Source: Nocardioides potassii
GTDB lineage: Bacteria; Actinomycetota; Actinomycetes; Propionibacteriales; Nocardioidaceae
Direction: 5' to 3'
Assembly (NCBI RefSeq): GCF_021648885.1
Contig: NZ_JAKJHZ010000010.1
Coordinates: 62,001-126,000, forward strand
DNA length: 64,000 bases
Both the position numbers and the translations under genes were made by a program. The notes beneath the pieces were generated by a model. It was not told the origin of the DNA. It was given only the letters and a program-made list of their open reading frames with translations, and did no database searches. Shown one piece after another: positions 15,434-23,303 of the stretch (position 1 is the first letter of the stretch; each line of letters opens with the position of its first letter).

Positions 15434-16207
15434 CTAGGCCTGTCGCGACGTGCGCTCCGAGGCGTACATCCGGAACAGCCAGTACGCCGACACGGCGCAC
15501 AGCAGGTGCCAGGCGGCGTGACCTTGCAGCAGCGAGCGCGGGTCGCACCAGCCGGCGTTGCTGAGCAGCCAGATCGTGAAGGCGACAAGCACGGCGGCGA
15601 GTGCGACGACGCCGTGGCGGAACACGATCGCGGTCTCGACGCGGCGCCACACGAGCGTCTCCAGGACGACCGCAGTGAGCAGCAGGACACCGAAGGCGAG
15701 GTTGCCGGCGTGGTGCACGACGGGGACCGGGTCGGGCCACCGGCCCGCGACCTCGCAGGCGGTGACGCAGGCGACGTACGACGTCACGAGGGCGGTCGTG
15801 CCGGCCCGCGTCCAGCGCACCCCGGCCCACGCGGCGGCGAAGCCCGCGACGAGGTACATGCTGAGCATGTCGAGGTGCCCGCCCCACTCGCTCTGGGTGG
15901 CGTGCATCGCGGCCGAGCCGGGTCCGAGGAGGACGACGACGCACGCGAAGAAGGTGGCGACGGTGCGGGACATGACGGCGTCGTCGGGGAGGCGGCCGGC
16001 CCGGCGGGCGACGAGGAGCCCTGCCACCACGAAGCCGACGTTGGAGAACGTGTTCGCCGGTTGGCGGACCAGGCTGCCTCGAGCGGCCTCGCAGAAGCTC
16101 GCCCCACGCCCGACGTCCGGTCCGAGCCAGCCCTGGCCGACCGCCAGGACCAGCAGGCACACCGAGCCCGCCGCCACCGCCGAGGCGGTGGCGACGGGCC
16201 GGGTCAT
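15434..16207 (-). CDS. ceramidase-family (CREST) membrane hydrolase
   Basis: 257 residues with about seven transmembrane segments. CREST/alkaline-ceramidase signatures: FCE followed by ANTFSNVGF near the N-terminus, GPGSAAMHATQS (Ser and His of the metal centre), HLDMLSMYLVAG (Asp), and GHAAWHLLCA (the two C-terminal His zinc ligands). A zinc-dependent membrane amidase or hydrolase is expected; the bacterial substrate is unknown. Starts 19 bases downstream of the end of phoX on the same strand. Confidence 0.82.
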   Translation of the reverse strand: MTRPVATASAVAAGSVCLLVLAVGQGWLGPDVGRGASFCEAARGSLVRQPANTFSNVGFVVAGLLVARRAGRLPDDAVMSRTVATFFACVVVLLGPGSAAMHATQSEWGGHLDMLSMYLVAGFAAAWAGVRWTRAGTTALVTSYVACVTACEVAGRWPDPVPVVHHAGNLAFGVLLLTAVVLETLVWRRVETAIVFRHGVVALAAVLVAFTIWLLSNAGWCDPRSLLQGHAAWHLLCAVSAYWLFRMYASERTSRQA

Positions 16208-16226
16208 GCGCCGATCGTAGGGATCC

Positions 16227-18251
16227 TCAGCTGCGGGTCACCTGCACCACGGTGGGGCGCGGTCCGGCGAACTGCCCGGGGGACGGCGTGCTGCCTGCGG
16301 GGACGAAGTCGGGGAAGCGCGACTGCGGGGCCGCCCACGAGCCGTCCTCACCGGGGTGCTGGACGGCGACGAACACCGAGTCGTCGCGGTCCCGGACGAC
16401 CGGGCCGCACGTCTCGGCGCCCGCCGGCACGGCGAGGAACTGCTGCACGTGCCCGCGCTCGGGACCCTCGACCGGCACCTTGAACAGGCCGTCGCTCTTC
16501 TTGATCGCGCTGGGCTGCCCGTCGGTGGAGACCCACAGGTTGCCGACGCTGTCGAACGCGACGTTGTCGGGGCAGGAGATGGGTGACACCGGGCCGGTCC
16601 AGCCGCCGAAGTAGCGGCCTGCCGACGCCTCGTCGCCGCAGACCAGGAACAGGTTCCAGGTGAAGGTGGCCGACGTGTGGTCGCCGCCGTCCTCGATGAT
16701 CTCGACGACGTGGCCGTCCTTGTTGGCCGGGCGCGGGTTGGGCTCGTCGACCTGGAGGGCCGTGCGGGACGTGTTGTTGGTGCACGCGACGTAGATCCGG
16801 CCGTTGTGCAGGCTCGGCTCGACGTCCTCCGGGCGGTCCATCTTCGTCGGCTTCACCGCGTCGGCGGCGAGGCGCGTGTAGACCAGCACCTGCTCGGTGG
16901 TGAAGCCGGGCACGACGGACTCGCCGTCCACGGTCAGCGGGATCCACTCGCCGGTGCCGTCGCTGACGCCGTCGCCGAGGCCGTCGCCGGTGAAGCGCGC
17001 CACCGAGAGGTCGCCGTTGCTGAGGAGCTGGAGGTTGTGCTTGCGCGCCTTCGCGCTGCTGCCGGGCCGCATCGCGTCGCGGGAGACGAAGCGGTAGACG
17101 TAGTCGAAGCGCTCGTCGTCACCCATGTAGGCCACGACGTGGCCGTCGCCGTTGACGATGACGTTGGCGCCCTCGTGCTTGAAGCGGCCCATCGCGGTGT
17201 GCTTGACCGGGGTGGACGTCGGGTCGGTGGGGTCGATCTCGACGATCCAGCCGAAGCGGTTGGGCTCGTTCTTGTAGTCCGCCGTCGTGGCGTCCCACCG
17301 CGGGTCGACCGAGCGCCAGTTGCGGGTGTCACCGCTGGACGCGAGGCCGTAGCGTCCCTCCGCCGTCCCGGTGCCGCCGGTCGCCCTGAAGTACTGGTTG
17401 AAGTTCTCCTCGCCGGAGAGCACCGTTCCCCACGGGGTCGTGCCGCCCGAGCAGTTGTTCATCGTGCCGCGCACCGTCGTACCGGTCGGGTCGGCCACCG
17501 TCCTGAGGAGCTCGGACCCGGCGGCCGGTCCGTCGAGCGCGAAGACCGTGTCGAGCGTGATCCGGCGGTTGAGGGGCGCGCCCGGGACGTACGTCCACAC
17601 GTCGCCACGCTTGCGGCGCTCGAGCTCGACCACCGACATGCCGTGCGCGGCCCAGACCGTGCGGATGACGGTCTCGGCGGGGGTGCCGGGCGGGAACATG
17701 ATGTTCTCGTTCGTGTACTCGTGGTTGCACACGAGCAGCGCGCGGGTGCCGGCGCGGTTGGTCTCGATGATGTCGAGGTAGTCGTTGTTGTAGCCGAACT
17801 GGCCGGCCTGCGCCTCGGGCGACTGGTGGGCGCCGTCGAACGCCGGCGCACCGGGGAGGATCGGGTCACCCCACCGCAGGATCGGGTCCCAGCGGTAGCC
17901 GCTGGGCACGGTGACCGTGTCGACGGTGGTGGGGACGGCAGCGATCGGCGCGAACGGGAGCGTCCCGGGCGCGCCGTTCCCGCCCTTGCCGGGCTTCGGA
18001 CCCTCGGCCGCGGCGGCGGCCAGCGGGCTCGAGCTCACGGCGGCGATGGCGGCGACGGTCAGGCCGGTGCCGACGACGGAGCGGCGGCTGAGGGCCGCGG
18101 TGGCGACGTCGCGGAAGTACGACGTCTCGGTCGTGTTGGGGGCGGCCTTCGAGCAGGCGTCGCCGCAGCGCAGGTGACAGGTGACGGCGCTGCGGTTGCC
18201 GTGGGTCTTGCCGGACATCGGGAGCAGGCGGAGGTCGAGGCGTGAGGTCAT
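16227..18251 (-). CDS. PhoX-family (DUF839) exported phosphatase
   Basis: 674 residues. The long N-terminus contains three cysteines (25, 29, 33: CHLRCGDAC), then a Tat signal SRRSVVGTGLTVAAIA at 55-70. The body holds DUF839/PhoX features: NHEYTNENIMFP, GNCSGG-type NNCSGGTTPWGTVLSGEENFNQYF, EPNRFGWIVEIDP, MDRPEDVEPSLHNGRIYVACTNN, and SCPDNVAFDSVGNLWVSTDGQ. PhoX is a calcium/iron alkaline phosphatase moved by Tat. Start ATG at 18251 keeps the whole N-terminal Cys region; the frame continues upstream only as a shadow. No Pho box recognised upstream. Confidence 0.9.
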   Translation of the reverse strand: MTSRLDLRLLPMSGKTHGNRSAVTCHLRCGDACSKAAPNTTETSYFRDVATAALSRRSVVGTGLTVAAIAAVSSSPLAAAAAEGPKPGKGGNGAPGTLPFAPIAAVPTTVDTVTVPSGYRWDPILRWGDPILPGAPAFDGAHQSPEAQAGQFGYNNDYLDIIETNRAGTRALLVCNHEYTNENIMFPPGTPAETVIRTVWAAHGMSVVELERRKRGDVWTYVPGAPLNRRITLDTVFALDGPAAGSELLRTVADPTGTTVRGTMNNCSGGTTPWGTVLSGEENFNQYFRATGGTGTAEGRYGLASSGDTRNWRSVDPRWDATTADYKNEPNRFGWIVEIDPTDPTSTPVKHTAMGRFKHEGANVIVNGDGHVVAYMGDDERFDYVYRFVSRDAMRPGSSAKARKHNLQLLSNGDLSVARFTGDGLGDGVSDGTGEWIPLTVDGESVVPGFTTEQVLVYTRLAADAVKPTKMDRPEDVEPSLHNGRIYVACTNNTSRTALQVDEPNPRPANKDGHVVEIIEDGGDHTSATFTWNLFLVCGDEASAGRYFGGWTGPVSPISCPDNVAFDSVGNLWVSTDGQPSAIKKSDGLFKVPVEGPERGHVQQFLAVPAGAETCGPVVRDRDDSVFVAVQHPGEDGSWAAPQSRFPDFVPAGSTPSPGQFAGPRPTVVQVTRS

Positions 18252-18298
18252 GGGCCCGACCCTCGCCCCGCTGGTCGCCGTACGAGGGTCCGGCAGGT

Positions 18299-18320
18299 GG
18301 CCGACGGGTGAACGTCGGCC
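18299..18320 (-). terminator. hairpin between the small acidic-protein gene and phoX-type gene
   Basis: GGCCGACG at 18299-18306 pairs with CGTCGGCC at 18313-18320 across a 6-base loop. Flanking bases extend the stem with one bulge (CCGGCAGGT against ACCTGTCGG). It is placed just after the 98-residue gene and upstream of the PhoX-family gene on the same strand. Confidence 0.7.
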
Positions 18321-18339
18321 GACCTGTCGGTACGGCCTC

Positions 18340-18636
18340 TCAGTAGGGCTTGTCGTCGTGCTGGGGGTGGAGGCTGGGGTAGCCCGCCTTGGGCTCGACG
18401 TCGTCGGGGTTCGGCTCCACGCCGCCCTCGCTCTGCTCCGGTGGGGCGTCGTCCGGGGTGTCGACGACCGACGTGTCGCGGGTTCCGTCGGCGCCGACCT
18501 GGCCCGGGCCGGCGTGCCCGACCCACTCGCTGCTGGACCCGCTGCCACCAGCGGCGCCCGCGGGGCCGGAGGCGTTGGGCGTGGACTCGCGCTCCTCCGC
18601 CGCCAGGGCGTCCTGCTCGTCGTCCGAGGTGGTCAT
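18340..18636 (-). CDS. small hydrophilic acidic protein, probably disordered
   Basis: 98 residues, rich in Asp, Glu, Gly, Ser and Pro, with no hydrophobic core, no signal and no recognised domain (GPAGAAGGSGSSSEWVG in the middle, HPQHDDKPY at the end). GAGAGGA lies 8 bases before the ATG, the reason for accepting it. Followed by a hairpin. Such low-complexity hydrophilic proteins are common in actinobacteria and often stress related, but no function can be assigned. The frame is open far upstream, opposite YczE; that part is a shadow. Confidence 0.6.
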   Translation of the reverse strand: MTTSDDEQDALAAEERESTPNASGPAGAAGGSGSSSEWVGHAGPGQVGADGTRDTSVVDTPDDAPPEQSEGGVEPNPDDVEPKAGYPSLHPQHDDKPY

Positions 18637-18735
18637 CCGGTCGTCCTCTCGCTGGGTCACGGCGTCCCTGTTCCCCTCCCGGACGCCCGCATGCCCGGGA
18701 GCGGGTCGACCGCAGGCGGCTGAGATGCTGGCGCT

Positions 18736-19332
18736 GTGATCCCCAGCCCGCGCCGTACGGCGATGCTCCTCGTCGGGTGCGTCGTCCTGGGGAGCGGGGT
18801 CGCGATGCTGCTGGCCGCCGACCTCGGTTCCGACGGCTACTCGACCTTCGTCAACGGCATCTCCCTCACGTCCGGGCTCGAGTTCTGGATCGCCAACGCG
18901 ATCGTCGGCGCCGTGCTGGTGGTGCTGGCCGCGCTGCGCCACGTACGGCCAGGGGTGGGCACGGTCGTGCAGGTCGTCCTCGTCGGGGTGGTGGTCGGTC
19001 TCGTGCTCGACCTCGTCGCGACGCCCGACAGCCTGGCGGGGCGCGCCGTGCTGCTCGTGGCAGCGTTCCCGGTGCTGGCCGTCGGGATCGCGCTCTACCT
19101 CGGCAGCCACACCGGCGCCGGCCCGGCCGAGGCGGCAGCGCTCGCGTGGGACCCGCCCGTCGCGTTCCGATGGAGCTACAGCGTGGTCCAGGGTGGCGGC
19201 GCGCTCGGCGGGTGGCTGATGGGCGCGACCATCGGGGTCGGGACGCTCGCGGTGATCCTCCTCCTCGGTCCCGCGGTGGACCTCACGGCGCGTCTGCTGC
19301 GGCTGGACCTCCACCAGCAGGCGGACGCGTAG
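18736..19332 (+). CDS. YczE/YitT-type membrane protein
   Basis: 198 residues, GTG start. Five or six hydrophobic segments with the YczE-family N-terminal motif GVAMLLAADLGSDGYSTFVNGI and a second conserved region VVVGLVLDLV. The family is named after Bacillus YczE near the surfactin operon; its function is unknown, and transport is suspected. Divergent from the acidic-protein gene (99-base gap) and convergent with hsp20, with a hairpin between. Confidence 0.8.
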   Translation: MIPSPRRTAMLLVGCVVLGSGVAMLLAADLGSDGYSTFVNGISLTSGLEFWIANAIVGAVLVVLAALRHVRPGVGTVVQVVLVGVVVGLVLDLVATPDSLAGRAVLLVAAFPVLAVGIALYLGSHTGAGPAEAAALAWDPPVAFRWSYSVVQGGGALGGWLMGATIGVGTLAVILLLGPAVDLTARLLRLDLHQQADA

Positions 19333-19381
19333 CGGCCGCGGGGCCGCAGCTCACTGCGCGAGGGCTGCGGTCCCGCGGCCG
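19333..19381. terminator. hairpin between convergent YczE and Hsp20 genes
   Basis: 18-bp stem with a single G-T pair: CGGCCGCGGGGCCGCAGC at 19333-19350 against GCTGCGGTCCCGCGGCCG at 19364-19381, 13-base loop. It starts directly after the YczE stop and ends 31 bases before the hsp20 stop, so it can serve both. Confidence 0.88.
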
Positions 19382-19412
19382 TGGCGGGGGGACTGGACGT
19401 CAGCCGGCCGGA

Positions 19413-19844
19413 TCAGCTGGTCAGCTCGGCGTGCTGGCCGGCCCCGCTGGCTCCCTTGATCTCGATCTTGCGCGGCTTCGCCTTCTCCGCGACCGGTACG
19501 ACGAGCCGCAGCACACCGTCGCTGTAGCCCGCCTCGATCCGCTCGAGGTCGAGGTTGTCGCCGAGCACCAGCTGGCGGCTGAAGGCGCCACGAGGACGCT
19601 CGGACGCCAGCGGCTCCCAGTCGCCGTTGCGCGCCACGCGCTCGGCACGGACGGTCAGCACGTTGCGCTCGACGTCGAGGTCGATGCTGTCGGCGTTGAC
19701 GCCCGGCAGGTCGAACTCGATGACGAAGCGGTCGCCCTCGCGCCACGCGTCCATCGGCATCACCGCGGGACGGTTGGTGGTGCCCATGAGCTGCTGGGTC
19801 AGGCGGTCGAGATCACGGAACGGGTCGGTGGTTCGAAGCAACAT
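19413..19844 (-). CDS. Hsp20 / alpha-crystallin small heat-shock protein
   Basis: 143 residues. Crystallin domain from about 30 to 130: [39 protein letters not shown], then [44 protein letters not shown] with the family's GVL motif. ATP-independent holdase that binds unfolding proteins. A strong AGGAGGAG precedes the ATG; the 22 extra upstream codons are therefore not used. Divergent from an HspR-like MerR regulator, with a near-consensus promoter in the gap. Confidence 0.94.
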   Translation of the reverse strand: MLLRTTDPFRDLDRLTQQLMGTTNRPAVMPMDAWREGDRFVIEFDLPGVNADSIDLDVERNVLTVRAERVARNGDWEPLASERPRGAFSRQLVLGDNLDLERIEAGYSDGVLRLVVPVAEKAKPRKIEIKGASGAGQHAELTS

Positions 19845-19890
19845 CGTCTCCTCCTGGTTCGGCCGGGTGGATCGTCGGTCGATCCACGAC

Positions 19891-19908
19891 GTGTATTTGC
19901 TGTTACAC
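19891..19908. promoter_or_regulatory. inverted repeat in the hsp20 leader, candidate repressor site
   Basis: GTGTA at 19891-19895 and TACAC at 19904-19908 with 8 bases between. It lies just downstream of the -10 hexamer of the hsp20 promoter, where a repressor would block elongation or open-complex formation. It does not match the HAIR consensus (CTTGAGT-N7-ACTCAAG) of classical HspR, so the link to the divergent MerR regulator is inferred. Confidence 0.4.
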
Positions 19909-19912
19909 ATTT

Positions 19913-19941
19913 CTTATACTCAGACGAGCAGGCAGAATCAA
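19913..19941 (-). promoter_or_regulatory. near-consensus vegetative promoter of hsp20
   Basis: On the minus strand TTGATT (19941-19936), exactly 17 bases, then TATAAG (19918-19913). This is unusually close to the sigma-70 consensus for a genome this GC-rich and points towards hsp20 about 70 bases away. It overlaps the region upstream of the divergent regulator gene. Confidence 0.75.
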
Positions 19942-19971
19942 GTCCACCGACACCCGATCCGAGGAGGGCCG

Positions 19972-20247
19972 ATGGCCGACAGGGCGCGAGGCGTGTACGC
20001 CATCTCGGTGGCCGCCTCGATGGTGTCGATGGAGATCCAGAACCTGCGTGTCTACGAGCGCCGCGGCCTGCTGACCCCGGACCGCACGGACGGCGGCACC
20101 CGGCTCTACAGCCCCGACGACGTCGACCGGCTGGAGCGGATCCGCGACCTGCTGGCCGACGGGCTCAACCTCGCGGGGATCGCCCGCGTGCTGGCGCTCG
20201 AGGACGAGGTGGCCTCGCTGCGGGAGGAGCTCGCGGACCGGGGGTGA
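19972..20247 (+). CDS. HspR-like MerR-family regulator
   Basis: 91 residues, almost all a MerR DNA-binding domain: GVYAISVAASMVSMEIQNLRVYERRGLLTPDRTDGGTRLYSPDDVDRLERIRDL, then GLNLAGIARVLALE as in HspR, and a short coiled coil. The usual HspR partner DnaK is not in the window. GAGGAGG precedes the ATG. Its divergent position next to hsp20 and the inverted repeat in between suggest that it represses hsp20. Its stop is 3 bases from the end of the convergent exonuclease gene. Confidence 0.85.
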   Translation: MADRARGVYAISVAASMVSMEIQNLRVYERRGLLTPDRTDGGTRLYSPDDVDRLERIRDLLADGLNLAGIARVLALEDEVASLREELADRG

Positions 20248-20250
20248 GGC

Positions 20251-21249
20251 TCAGCGGGAGGCGGGCAGGCTGGTCAGCACGCGCACCGCGAAGTCGGTGG
20301 TGAAGTCGTTGTCGAGGAACCGCACGACGTTGGTCACCCGGTCGACGTCGAGCGGCAGCAACCCCGGGGAGCCGGGGACGTCCGGGGTGAGGCCGAGGTC
20401 GAGGTCGTGACGGCCCGACATCATCCGCACGTTGAAGTCGTAGCGCTCACGGGCGCCGTCCGCCATCAGGCGTCGTACGACGGTCGGGCCGACGCGGCGG
20501 CCGCCGGTCTCGGTCGCCCAGTCGTCGAAGGCCCCGAGGAGCGCTTGGCCACCGTTGTGGTCGATGTCTGCCCAGACGGCGTCCATCGACCCGGCCACGT
20601 CGAGCAGGACGGCGGCGGTCTTCTCGCCGATGCCCTGCACGCCGGGGAGGTTGTCGCTGGAGTCGCCGCGAAGGGCGGCGAAGGCGAGGTAGTTGCTCGC
20701 GCGGACGCCGTACATGTTGAACAGGCGGGCCGGGTTGAGCATCGGCGAGCCGTGGATGCCCCCGTCGATGAGGCGCAGCACCTGCGTGTGGGGGCTGATG
20801 TGGGCGAAGGCGTCGCGGTCGGAGGTGATGATCACGCAGTCCCACCCGTTGGCCTCGGCCCAGGTGGCGCCCGACGCGTTGACGTCGTCGGCCTCGAGCC
20901 CGGCCGGGGTGACCGTGTGGAGGCCGAGCGCGTCGAGGAGGGCGGCCGCGCGGTCGAGCTGGTCGACGAGCTCGGGGTCCTTCTGCGCGCGCCCGGCCTT
21001 GTAGTCGGGGTAGACCTCGCGGCGCACCGACGACGTGCGGTCGTCCAGCCCGAAGACCACGGCGTCCGGGGCGAAGGAGTCGATCGACTCGAGGATCTGG
21101 CGCAGCATCCCGTGGAGCGCCCAGATCGGCCGGCCCTGCCGGTCGCGCAGCATCGTGTGGGCGCGCGCGTGGTGGTTGCGGTGCAGCAGCGACGGCGCGT
21201 CGACGACGAGGAGCAGGCGGCGGGCGCGGGACGGGGAGCGGGTGGTCAT
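20251..21249 (-). CDS. 5'-3' exonuclease (FEN/PolA-type)
   Basis: 332 residues. Free-standing homologue of the N-terminal exonuclease domain of DNA polymerase I. Metal-binding acids are visible in VVFGLDDRTSSVRREVYPDYKAGR, GLEADDVNASG and ITSDRDAFAH; the helix-3-turn motif NLPGVQGIGEKTAAVL binds DNA. The first motif reads DAPSLLHRNHHA. Probably removes RNA primers or flaps. The ATG at 21249 was chosen because the domain starts 15 residues later; another ATG ten codons upstream adds nothing recognisable. Confidence 0.9.
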   Translation of the reverse strand: MTTRSPSRARRLLLVVDAPSLLHRNHHARAHTMLRDRQGRPIWALHGMLRQILESIDSFAPDAVVFGLDDRTSSVRREVYPDYKAGRAQKDPELVDQLDRAAALLDALGLHTVTPAGLEADDVNASGATWAEANGWDCVIITSDRDAFAHISPHTQVLRLIDGGIHGSPMLNPARLFNMYGVRASNYLAFAALRGDSSDNLPGVQGIGEKTAAVLLDVAGSMDAVWADIDHNGGQALLGAFDDWATETGGRRVGPTVVRRLMADGARERYDFNVRMMSGRHDLDLGLTPDVPGSPGLLPLDVDRVTNVVRFLDNDFTTDFAVRVLTSLPASR

Positions 21250-21297
21250 GGCGTTCGGCGCCAGCCTAGTCGGCGGCACCGACGCCGACTCGTGGGC

Positions 21298-21975
21298 TCA
21301 GGCGCCGAGACCGTCGAGGTAGGTCGCGAAGCCGAGCGGCGCCCGGGCCGACCGACGTCCCGAGGTCGTCACCGGGATCGCGCCGGTGGCCACCCAGTCG
21401 AGGCCGGCCTCCTGCATCGCGGTGACCAGCTCGACGTCCTCGTGCACCGGCAGCGGGGCGTAGCCGCCGACCCGCACGTAGGCGTCGAGCGAGAAGCCGA
21501 GGTTGGCGCCGTGGACGTGGGGGTGGCCGTCGCCGGGGTCGTGCGCGGCGTGCCATGCCTCCATCAGGTCGGCCGGCAGGTCCGCGGGGTCGGGGACCAC
21601 CGTCCCGATGACGACCTCGCGCCCGAGCGCGGCCATGTCCACCTGCGCGACGAGCCAGTGCTCCGGTACGACGGAGTCGGCGTCCGTGCCCGCCACCCAG
21701 AGCCGGCCGGCGTGCCCGCCCGCCCACCGTGCGGCGGCCTCGACCCCGAGGGCGCGGGCGGCGCCGACGTTGCCGGCACGGCTGGGCAGGGCCGCCACCT
21801 CGGGCCGGGCGGCGACGACCCCGGCGGTGTCGTCCTGGCACGCGTCCAGCACGACGAAGGTGCGCGTGAGCACGGCGGGGTGCGCCGACCGGAGCGCCTG
21901 CTGGGCGCGCGCCACGGCGTCGAGGCACGCCGGCAGGAGCTGCTCCTCGTCGCGCGCCGGGACGACCACGGCCAC
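21298..21975 (-). CDS. GT2 family glycosyltransferase, soluble
   Basis: About 225 residues. GT-A fold: VAVVVPARDEEQLLPACLDAV at the N-terminus, VLDACQDDTAGV, GTDADSVVPEHWL with the D-x-D metal motif, and HGANLGFSLDAYVRVGGY...VHEDVELV with the acceptor/catalytic region. No transmembrane helix, so it acts in the cytosol on a nucleotide sugar. No ATG exists at the start; GTG at 21975 is the best choice, though a CTG overlapping the previous TGA is possible. Third gene of a unit with the deacetylase-methyltransferase fusion and the acyl-CoA dehydrogenase-like gene. Confidence 0.85.
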   Translation of the reverse strand: MAVVVPARDEEQLLPACLDAVARAQQALRSAHPAVLTRTFVVLDACQDDTAGVVAARPEVAALPSRAGNVGAARALGVEAAARWAGGHAGRLWVAGTDADSVVPEHWLVAQVDMAALGREVVIGTVVPDPADLPADLMEAWHAAHDPGDGHPHVHGANLGFSLDAYVRVGGYAPLPVHEDVELVTAMQEAGLDWVATGAIPVTTSGRRSARAPLGFATYLDGLGA

Positions 21976-21983
21976 GGAGGTGA

Positions 21984-23303
21984 TCAGGACGGCCGTCCCA
22001 GGACGTGGAGCAGGAAGTCGGGCTCCTGGTGCTCGACGAGGACGGGCGCACCGGTGGCGAGGAACGCGTCGTGCACCGCCGGTCCGGCCAGCGGCCAGCC
22101 CACGGGCTGGTGGCGCCAGTGGCAGAGCAGGACCTCGCCGTCCTCGGTGAGCGAGCCGAACGCCAGGTCGACCACGGCCCCGAGCTCCCGCGGGCTGAGG
22201 AAGTAGCCGACCTCGGAGATGCAGACCAGGTCGCGCCGTCCCTCCGGCCACTGCCGCGGCACGCGCGCCCCCCGCAGCTCGACGTGGGGGACGTCGGACG
22301 TACGCCGGCGGGCGATCTCGAGCGCCGCCGGGCTGTCGTCGACGGCGAGCAGGTGGTCGCAGCGCGCCGCGAGGTCGACGGCCAGGGCGCCGACCGAGCA
22401 GCCGACCTCGAGCGCGTCGCCGTACCGCTCACGGGTCAGGCTCGCGAGCGTCACCGCGCGCTTGCGCCGCTCGTAGGGGGAGTCGACCTGCCAGGGGTCG
22501 GGGTCGTCGCGGTGCACCCGGTCGAGGGCGTCGTCGCCGCTGTCCTCCCCGGCCGGAGGGTGGAGGAAGACCTCGGCGGGGCGGTCGAAGTGGGCGAGCA
22601 GGTCGGGGCCGAGCATCACCTCGTCACCGGGTGCGGGTGACAGCGGCCGGACCTGGCTCCGGTGGGCTGCCACGGCCGACCGCTTCGCGGCGAGGTCGTC
22701 GGTCTCGAGTGCCAGCCGGGACGCCGCGGCCGGAAGGGCGCCCGGCTGCGCCCAGTGCCACAGCCAGATCGGGTACTCCAGCAGCAGCGCGTCCGCGCGC
22801 GCCGCGGCGATCGCGGCCGCCTGTCCGACCGCCTCGTGGTCGGGATGGCCGTCGCCGCGCCACGGGGCGCACAGGACCACCTCGTCGCCGCTCGTGCCGA
22901 TGGCCTCGACGAGGGCGGCGACGACCGCCTCGACGTGGGCCGCCACGTCCCCGTCCGGCAGGTCCAGGCAGCGCACGTCGGCGTCGGGGGCGAGCGCGGC
23001 GATCGCCGTCCGGAGCTCGGTGCGCCGCATCCCGGCGAGCTCGTCCGGCGTCCGGGTGGGCGAGTGGGGGTGGGACCCCTCGCCAGCCGTCGCGGTGACG
23101 ACCTGCACCTGCCGGCCGGAGGTCGCCGCGGCACGGATCAGGCCACCGGCGCCGAGCGTCTCGTCGTCGGGGTGGGCGCCGGCAACCACGATCCGGCGCC
23201 GGCTGGTCGGCAGCGTGAGCACGGGCAGGGCGGCCACGGTCGCGTCCCACGCGCTCGGCGGCGTGCCCGCCCGGTCGTGGCGGAAGTCCGGGGCGCTCAC
23301 CAT
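21984..23303 (-). CDS. fusion: PIG-L deacetylase + NodS-like SAM methyltransferase
   Basis: 439 residues with two domains. N-terminal PIG-L/LmbE deacetylase (about 35-250): zinc motif AHPDDE at 43-48 and HPDH at 153-156. C-terminal class I methyltransferase (about 275-439): SPYERRKRAVTLASL, then SAM-binding LEVGCSVGALA at 299-309 and LLAVDDSPAALEIARRR, a pattern close to the rhizobial N-methyltransferase NodS. PIG-L enzymes remove N-acetyl groups from amino sugars; NodS N-methylates the freed amine of a chitin oligomer. The fusion therefore suggests deacetylation followed by N-methylation of one sugar residue. Its ATG overlaps the stop of the upstream acyl-CoA dehydrogenase-like gene and its TGA abuts the GT2 gene. 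Confidence 0.9.
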   Translation of the reverse strand: MVSAPDFRHDRAGTPPSAWDATVAALPVLTLPTSRRRIVVAGAHPDDETLGAGGLIRAAATSGRQVQVVTATAGEGSHPHSPTRTPDELAGMRRTELRTAIAALAPDADVRCLDLPDGDVAAHVEAVVAALVEAIGTSGDEVVLCAPWRGDGHPDHEAVGQAAAIAAARADALLLEYPIWLWHWAQPGALPAAASRLALETDDLAAKRSAVAAHRSQVRPLSPAPGDEVMLGPDLLAHFDRPAEVFLHPPAGEDSGDDALDRVHRDDPDPWQVDSPYERRKRAVTLASLTRERYGDALEVGCSVGALAVDLAARCDHLLAVDDSPAALEIARRRTSDVPHVELRGARVPRQWPEGRRDLVCISEVGYFLSPRELGAVVDLAFGSLTEDGEVLLCHWRHQPVGWPLAGPAVHDAFLATGAPVLVEHQEPDFLLHVLGRPS

